From an uncultured Candidatus Nemicrothrix sp. (GTDB taxonomy: Bacteria > Actinomycetota > Acidimicrobiia > Acidimicrobiales > MedAcidi-G1), in assembly GCA_913055915.1 (NCBI GenBank), contig CAJXKL010000016.1:1-54978 (forward strand): a stretch of DNA of 54,978 nt. Direction: 5' to 3'. The notes under the pieces were generated by a model, which searched no databases, was not told the origin of the DNA, and worked only from the letters and a program-made list of their open reading frames with translations. The position numbers and the translations under genes were made by a program. Below, piece after piece: positions 50,333 to 54,978 of this stretch. How positions within the stretch are numbered: the first letter of the stretch is position 1; the number at the start of each line of letters is the position of its first letter.

Positions 50333-50895
50333 TCGGTAGGTTGGGAGCCGTGACCGGTCTCCGTCGCCTCGCGACCCTCCTGCTTGCGCTGCCCGGCGCG
50401 CTGATGGCTCATTCGATCGCCTACCTGTGGACCCACCCCGACTCAATCACGCTGAATGTGGGCAGGTCGCACGGCTACCTGCCCGTGACTGGTCCACTGG
50501 TGGGCCTCGCAGGTGTGGTTGTGCTGGTGTGGCTGGCAGTCGCCGGGGTGCGTGCCGCCGGTTCCGACACGAGGCCGGGCATCCTCAGGTTGGCGGCGGT
50601 TCAGGCCCTTGTGTTCTCCGTCCAGGAAGCCATTGAGTTCCTGGCCGGCGGTGTCAGCCTGGCGGAACTGCTTGGGGAGCCCGCGATCTTCCTGGGGCTG
50701 GCTCTCCAGGTGCCCGTGGCGGCGCTTCTCGTCTGGTTGGTGAAAGCTGGCTCTGTTCTTGTTGAGTTCCTCTATGTCCTTCACCGGCCTGGAACGGAAT
50801 CTTCAGCGGAACCACGGCTGCCGGCCCTGGCCACAATTGTCGTGGTACCCGTCGTGCTTTCGGTCGGGCGTCGCGGCCCTCCGGTTGTTGTCTGA
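50329..50895 (+). CDS. Membrane protein of unknown function
   Basis: A 188-residue protein with about five hydrophobic segments (LATLLLALPGALMAHSIAYLW, GPLVGLAGVVVLVWLAVAGV, LAAVQALVFSVQEAIEFLAGG, LGLALQVPVAALLVWLVKAG). A His in the first segment and Glu pairs in VQEAIEFLAGG could bind a metal. The ATG overlaps the methyltransferase stop. It lies just upstream of the His/Met-rich lipoprotein and may be part of the same unit, with 38 bp between. Confidence 0.6.
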   Translation: MIGRLGAVTGLRRLATLLLALPGALMAHSIAYLWTHPDSITLNVGRSHGYLPVTGPLVGLAGVVVLVWLAVAGVRAAGSDTRPGILRLAAVQALVFSVQEAIEFLAGGVSLAELLGEPAIFLGLALQVPVAALLVWLVKAGSVLVEFLYVLHRPGTESSAEPRLPALATIVVVPVVLSVGRRGPPVVV

Positions 50896-50933
50896 CACAC
50901 GTTCCAGACGACAACCGACAAGAGGAGCCACCG

Positions 50934-51752
50934 ATGAAACCGCGTAAGTACGCGGTCGTGCTGCTGGCACTTGCTACAGCCCTGACCGCATGTGGATCTG
51001 ATGCCACAGGAGTAGAAGAGGAGCTGATCGAGCCGGCCACGACCATGGCCGGGGTGATGGCGACCATGGAGATGGCGGACCATGAGGTGTCCGACAAAGA
51101 CATGGGCGACCATGGCCACGGCAGCCACCAGCATGGAATGCCCATCGACCTAACCGACCTGTCATCTCGACCCGGGGTGTCGCTCGTTGCCGAAGCCGAC
51201 GGATTGGGTGGGATCATGTTGGACATAGGAGTCCTGGGCCTGGAGTTGGTACCAGCCAATCCACCTGCTGACCATCGTCTCGGACAGGGTCACGTACATG
51301 TAGCCGTCGACGGCGCGTCCGTGGCAATGATTGCCGAGACCAACTACCACGTAACGGGCCTGACCGACGGTAGCCACACGGTCATGGTCACGCTCTCGTC
51401 AAACGACCACAGGGACTACCACGTTGACGGGAGTGCCATCGGCGCCATGGCCATGGTGGAGGTCACGGGGGGCAAGCCAGCGGTCCAGCCCGATGTCCGG
51501 TTCGAGGTAGACGTCGAGGGTGGAAAGGTTGCCGGTGGGATATACCGATTCGAGGCCTCCGTCGGTGACCTGGTCGAGATCACTGTGAGGAGCAACGTTG
51601 CCGATGACGTGCACCTGCATGTGTACGACCTGAAGGTGCCTGTGCATGAGGGCATGCCAGCGGTCCTGCTGGTAGAGGTTGACATAGCCGGGGTCTTCGA
51701 GGGCGAGTTGCACGGAGCTGGGTTCAAGCTCTTTGAGCTCACTGTCTCGTGA
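50934..51752 (+). CDS. His/Met-rich lipoprotein, putative metal-binding
   Basis: A 272-residue lipoprotein: a signal peptide ending in LTAC (Cys20), then residues 38-69 rich in Met, His and Asp (MEMADHEVSD, DHGHGSHQHGMP), typical of periplasmic copper binders. Residues 75-160 form one beta domain (GHVHVAVDGASVAM, YHVTGLTDGSHTVMVTLSSN) and 168-272 a cupredoxin-like domain (RFEVDVEGGKVAG, DVHLHVYDLKVPV). A GAGGAG ribosome site lies 8 nt before the ATG. It is followed without a gap by a multi-TM protein. Copper handling is inferred. Confidence 0.75.
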   Translation: MKPRKYAVVLLALATALTACGSDATGVEEELIEPATTMAGVMATMEMADHEVSDKDMGDHGHGSHQHGMPIDLTDLSSRPGVSLVAEADGLGGIMLDIGVLGLELVPANPPADHRLGQGHVHVAVDGASVAMIAETNYHVTGLTDGSHTVMVTLSSNDHRDYHVDGSAIGAMAMVEVTGGKPAVQPDVRFEVDVEGGKVAGGIYRFEASVGDLVEITVRSNVADDVHLHVYDLKVPVHEGMPAVLLVEVDIAGVFEGELHGAGFKLFELTVS

Positions 51753-53047
51753 TGTTCCCCACGGTGTTGGCCCACGGTGTCGGAGGTCGAAGCGACCTGC
51801 CTGTTCCTGAGTGGCAGGCGGCATGGGGTGCGGCCGTGGCTCTCGTGCTTTCCTTCGCCGCCCTGGGCCTGCTCTGGCACCATCCCCGCCTGAGGAGCAT
51901 GTCGGCGGGGCTCAGAGTGGGGTCCTCGGCCGAAGGGGCCGTTCGCTTCCTGGTGGGGGTGTTCAGGGCGGTGGTTCTGGTCGTGTTCCTGGTGGTGTTG
52001 GCAGCGGGTCTGGTCGGGGCTGATGACGCGGTCTCAAACGCCTCCCCGGTGTCGGTCTACGTGATCTTCTGGGTTGGGGTTCCAGTGGCCTCGGTGCTTT
52101 TGGGTCCGGTGTGGAGGGCGGTCAGCCCCTGGGAGGCACTGGGTCGGTTGGTCAGCGGTTCTTCCGGCCGTGAGGCGCCGGGTTGGCTCACCTCGGGCTG
52201 GGCAGCGCTCGTACCGGTAAGCATCTTCCACTGGCTGGAGTTGGCCTATCACGACGGTGCCAGCCCCCGGGTCATCGGCTGGTTCGGGCTGGCCTACACG
52301 GTTGGCCTCATGTTGATGTCGCGCCGGTGGGGCTGGGAGGAGGTCCGCAGGGCTGAAGGTTTCGGGGTGCTCTTTGACGCCCTTGCCTCGCTCTCCCCGG
52401 TCCGTTGGGACGGGTCTGGTCGACTGTACGTGAGGCCACCGTTTGTCGGCGTGGCCGAGACTGCTCCTTCGTCGTCCTTGTTGGCAGTGCTCCTGGCTGC
52501 GCTGGGTGGCACTGCCTTTGATGGCTTCTCGCGTACCCGCGTCTGGGGCGACCTCATGGCTGGTCGAGCCAACTGGGAGGCGACTGTGGTGAGCACGGTG
52601 GGTCTGGTGTGGGTTGTAGCGCTGGTGGGCCTCGCCTACCACCTGGCCTGCAGGTCAGGTGGGCGCATCACGGGCGATCCGGGTTTTGCTACCAGGTTCG
52701 GAACCTCGCTCATTCCGATCCTCGTCGGCTACGACCTGGCGCACTACTTCTCCCTGTTGTTGCTCGAGGGTCAGGCCTTCGTTGCCCAGGCTTCGGACCC
52801 GCTGGGTAGGGGCTGGGACCTGTTCGGAACCGTGGACAACGCCGTCAACTGGACCCTTATCTCGACCGCGGCTGTGGGGTGGGTGCAGTTGGGGTCGATC
52901 GTGGTTGGTCACTTGGTTGCCGTGGTGGTAGCCCACGACCGGGCGGTGGAGGAGTGGAGGCCAGCGGTTGCCCTGCGTAGCCAGTATCCGATGCTGGGGG
53001 TGATGATTGCCTACACGGTCTTCGCTCTGGTCCTGATAGCAGGCTGA
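51752..53047 (+). CDS. Multi-TM membrane protein resembling actinobacterial 'fenitrothion hydrolase' (FedA-like)
   Basis: A 431-residue protein with about ten hydrophobic segments. The N-terminus LAHGVGGRSDLPVPEWQAAWGAAVAL with the HG-x-G-x-R-x-D-L-P-x-P motif matches my memory of actinobacterial proteins annotated as fenitrothion hydrolase; further motifs are PVWRAVSPWEALGRL, FDGFSRTRVW and LVGYDLAHYFSLLLLEGQ. Conserved His/Asp residues in membrane segments suggest a metal site. The annotation as an organophosphate hydrolase is probably not the physiological role. The start overlaps the lipoprotein stop (GTGATG), so the two probably act together. Confidence 0.6.
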   Translation: MFPTVLAHGVGGRSDLPVPEWQAAWGAAVALVLSFAALGLLWHHPRLRSMSAGLRVGSSAEGAVRFLVGVFRAVVLVVFLVVLAAGLVGADDAVSNASPVSVYVIFWVGVPVASVLLGPVWRAVSPWEALGRLVSGSSGREAPGWLTSGWAALVPVSIFHWLELAYHDGASPRVIGWFGLAYTVGLMLMSRRWGWEEVRRAEGFGVLFDALASLSPVRWDGSGRLYVRPPFVGVAETAPSSSLLAVLLAALGGTAFDGFSRTRVWGDLMAGRANWEATVVSTVGLVWVVALVGLAYHLACRSGGRITGDPGFATRFGTSLIPILVGYDLAHYFSLLLLEGQAFVAQASDPLGRGWDLFGTVDNAVNWTLISTAAVGWVQLGSIVVGHLVAVVVAHDRAVEEWRPAVALRSQYPMLGVMIAYTVFALVLIAG

Positions 53048-53074
53048 GCCTCTCAACTCCACGCGCTTGCAATA

Positions 53075-53092
53075 ATCGAACATATGTTCGAT
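53075..53092. promoter_or_regulatory. SOS box (LexA site)
   Basis: The 18-bp perfect palindrome ATCGAACATATGTTCGAT contains TCGAAC-N4-GTTCGA, the mycobacterial-type LexA consensus. It ends 9 bp before the GTG of imuA', so LexA would cover the promoter and silence the imuA'-imuB operon until DNA damage. Confidence 0.9.
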
Positions 53093-53100
53093 ACTGGGGC

Positions 53101-53847
53101 GTGGCCCTGCCCTCCTCTCTCCTCGCTGAACCTGAGCCGTTCGACGACCTGCCCCCTGAGGACCATTCGGCTCCGCCGGCTGTCACCCTCCGCCCGGTGC
53201 CCACGCTGGTTGAGGCCGCCCGGCATGCCAGTCCAACGACCCTGGCGGTGGAGCGCATGCTGCCGGTCCTTCCTGCCCTGGCCGGTCTGGTTCCCGATGG
53301 CCTGAGGCGCGGTAGCAGCCTCGGGGTCTCCGGCCCCGGGGCCCGTTCCCTGGCCATGGCCCTCATGGCCGGGGCGACATCGGCGGGTTCGTGGGCGGCC
53401 GTCGTGGGCGACCCCGACCTTGGGCTGGTGGCGGCTGGCGAGGTCGGGGTGGCCCTTGAACGCCTGGCGCTCGTGTCACCGCCTGAACCTTCCGCATGGG
53501 GCGACGTGGTCGGGACCCTGGTTGGCTCTCTTGACCTGGTGGTGGTTGCACCACACCACCGTGTGGGTGCCGAAACCGTCAGGCGCCTGATGGCCCGTGT
53601 CCGTGAACGGGGATCTGTACTGATACGGATCGGTGACGGTCCCTGGCCTGACCGCTTCGACCTGACGCTGACGGTTGTCGACGGTTCGTGGGAGGGCCAC
53701 GGGAGCGGCCATGGACGCCTGCGCCTCAGGCGGGCCGAGGTTGTTGCCACGGGCCGGAGGGCGGCTGCCCGGGAGCGCCGCGTGGTCATGATGCTGCCCT
53801 CCCCGGATGGAAGCCCGACAGCCCCAGAGTTACTGGGCGGCGGGTGA
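53101..53847 (+). CDS. imuA': ImuA'-like SOS mutasome accessory protein
   Basis: A 248-residue RecA/SulA-like protein upstream of imuB: LPVLPALAGLVPDGLRRGSSLGVSGPGARSLA carries a degenerate P-loop (GPGARS), followed by SWAAVVGDPDLGLVAAGEVGV, LDLVVVAPHHRVG and an Arg-rich tail. In mycobacteria ImuA' links ImuB and the polymerase DnaE2 in error-prone repair. GTG start at 53101. An ATG at 53084 inside the SOS box is in another frame. The stop overlaps the imuB start by 4 nt (GTGA). Confidence 0.82.
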   Translation: MALPSSLLAEPEPFDDLPPEDHSAPPAVTLRPVPTLVEAARHASPTTLAVERMLPVLPALAGLVPDGLRRGSSLGVSGPGARSLAMALMAGATSAGSWAAVVGDPDLGLVAAGEVGVALERLALVSPPEPSAWGDVVGTLVGSLDLVVVAPHHRVGAETVRRLMARVRERGSVLIRIGDGPWPDRFDLTLTVVDGSWEGHGSGHGRLRLRRAEVVATGRRAAARERRVVMMLPSPDGSPTAPELLGGG

Positions 53848-54978
53848 CGGAACCGGTTCGAACCCTGGTTGTCTGCTGCCTCGACTGGCCACTCACCGCC
53901 CTGGGGGTGGCTCCGTCGGATCCGGCGATGGTCCTGGCCTCGGGCCGGGTCGCGGCGGCCTCGGTCACTGCCCGGTCTGCCGGGGTGGTGGTGGGGCAGC
54001 GTCGGCGCGGTGCTCAGGCCCGCTGCCCTGAAGCGGTGGTCCTAGAGCGCGATGAGGTGATCGAGGCCCGTCGTTTCGAGGCGGTGGTGGTGGCACTGTC
54101 AAACATCACCCCGTGGGTCGAGGTGCAACACCCGGGAACCTGTGCCTTCGCCGTCCGGGGTCCTGTTCGACTCTTCGGTGGTGAGGAGGCGCTGGTGGGC
54201 AGCACCGCCGCCACGGTGCAAAGGGCCCTTGATGACACGCTGGGAACCGGTACCCACCCGGGTTGTCGTATAGGCGTGGCCGATGGTCCGTTCGCCGCCG
54301 GTCTGGCATCACGATCTGCAATGGGGGAGATGGTCGTGGTGCCTTCCGGTGGAACCCCGGCCTTCCTGGCTCCCCTTCCGGTGTCGGTCCTGGAGCGCCC
54401 CGACCTGGCCGACGTGCTGGTACGGCTTGGCCTCACGACCCTGGGAGCTTTGGCGGCCCTGCCGGTGCAGGACGTGGTAGCCCGATTCGGATCCGAGGGC
54501 ATGGCTGCCCAACTCCTGGCATCAGGTCTCGACAGCCGTCAACTCCACATGGTGGCCCAGCAGCCCGACATGGCCGTCGGTATGGACATGGACCCACCGG
54601 TGGATCGGATCGAGCAGGTGGCCTTTGCCGCCCGCTCGTTGGCAGGGTCACTCCACGATGGGTTGGCCCGGCAGGGACTGGCGTGCACCTGTGTGGTCGT
54701 CGAGGCCGAGACCGGGCACGGTGAGCGGCTGGCCCGCAGGTGGCGTGACGAGGGGGCCATTGGGGCCGGGGCCATGGCTGATCGGGTTCGCTGGCAACTC
54801 GAGGGATGGCTGCACGGCCCACCATCTGTTCGTCCCACGTCGGGTCTGGTGCGTCTGGACCTGACCCCCGAGGAGGTGGTGCATGCCGGAAGTCACCAGG
54901 TCGGGTTCTGGGGTGGGGTCACTGCGGCCGATGAACGAGCGGGCAGGGCCCTGTCCAGGGTGGGGCTCGTCGTCACGT
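53844..54978 (+). CDS. imuB: Y-family DNA polymerase-like ImuB (3' end outside window)
   Basis: An open frame of 378 codons to the window end. The start VCCLDWPLTALG lacks the usual catalytic acidic pair of Y-family polymerases, as ImuB does. It continues with VTARSAGVVVGQRRRGAQARCPEA, RRFEAVVVALSNITPWVEV, AVRGPVRLFGGEEAL and LGLTTLGALAALPVQDVVARFG (HhH thumb). ImuB is the scaffold that brings DnaE2 to the beta clamp; the clamp motif and C-terminus lie beyond the window. dnaE2 is expected downstream. Confidence 0.88.
   Translation, partial: MTEPVRTLVVCCLDWPLTALGVAPSDPAMVLASGRVAAASVTARSAGVVVGQRRRGAQARCPEAVVLERDEVIEARRFEAVVVALSNITPWVEVQHPGTCAFAVRGPVRLFGGEEALVGSTAATVQRALDDTLGTGTHPGCRIGVADGPFAAGLASRSAMGEMVVVPSGGTPAFLAPLPVSVLERPDLADVLVRLGLTTLGALAALPVQDVVARFGSEGMAAQLLASGLDSRQLHMVAQQPDMAVGMDMDPPVDRIEQVAFAARSLAGSLHDGLARQGLACTCVVVEAETGHGERLARRWRDEGAIGAGAMADRVRWQLEGWLHGPPSVRPTSGLVRLDLTPEEVVHAGSHQVGFWGGVTAADERAGRALSRVGLVVT

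Noticed and set aside
53084-53305. ATG inside the SOS box as the imuA' start
   Set aside because: It opens a different frame with an Arg/Ser/Pro-rich product; the GTG at 53101 leads directly into the ImuA'-like sequence.
1-54978. CRISPR arrays, insertion sequences or prophage modules
   Set aside because: No regularly spaced repeats, transposase, capsid or portal genes were seen; apparent repeats are short coding duplications or operators.

Overview
The window is high-GC, gene-dense DNA that fits a bacterium of the Actinobacteria, most likely class Acidimicrobiia (inference). The grounds are: an argS-lysA-hom-thrC-rho-rpmE-prfA-prmC-sua5 order; mycothiol-type enzymes (two maleylpyruvate-isomerase-fold proteins, an Rv2466c-like DsbA, a MshB-like PIG-L deacetylase); a CofC protein for coenzyme F420; DUF3039; and a mycobacterial-type SOS box in front of imuA'/imuB. 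Many genes overlap by 1-8 nt. At least eleven start codons are preceded by a TANNNT box only 6-9 nt upstream, the layout expected for leaderless transcripts.

Layout. 1-4039: a probably foreign island with a DUF3298 protein, an unusual four-module protein (MerR-type HTH + M41-like HEAGH peptidase + pentapeptide repeats + zinc ribbon) and an ARPP-1-like protein. It abuts the 3' end of a tRNA-Arg(CCG) gene (4040-4114, minus strand), a typical integration site. 4314-9885: dienelactone hydrolase, a ROK kinase without its zinc motif, a DUF1330 protein and a complete phosphonate-type ABC importer (phnD-phnC-phnE-phnE). 9980-13320: surE, an EamA exporter, two small proteins, and a redoxin gene interrupted by an in-frame TGA exactly at the first position of its CxxC motif. 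That gene has a hairpin suited to a bacterial SECIS element, so I read it as a selenoprotein. A broken monooxygenase-like gene with an in-frame TAG follows.

13410-20255: argS, then aspartate-family amino-acid synthesis (lysA, hom, thrC and a phosphoglycerate-mutase-like protein in the place of thrB, the proposed alternative homoserine kinase). 20275-22046: divergent arsR / arsI-arsP organoarsenical resistance genes around an AT-rich operator. 22080-28514: rho with a long leader, rpmE (zinc-free L31), an unknown protein, prfA, prmC, sua5 and rpiB. 28516-34414: DUF3039, an orphan fragment resembling the N-terminus of an FMN-dependent hydroxyacid dehydrogenase, a MatB-like acyl-CoA synthetase, thiol and redox enzymes, msrA and PAC2. 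34418-39534: MFS transporter, arylsulfatase and SulP anion transporter, plausibly a sulfate-ester unit.

39607-49684: NUDIX, an HD-domain protein of the PhnZ-like/COG4341 type, an ABC-2 exporter, an alpha/beta hydrolase, PIG-L, cofC, gpsA, rnhB, an Nfu_N-like protein and a beta-lactamase-fold hydrolase. 49703-53047: an rRNA/tRNA methyltransferase, membrane proteins and a His/Met-rich lipoprotein paired with a multi-TM protein. 53075-54978: SOS box, imuA' and imuB (cut by the window end).

The most notable items are the candidate selenocysteine redoxin (12447-12989) and the HTH-peptidase-pentapeptide-zinc-ribbon protein (689-2638).
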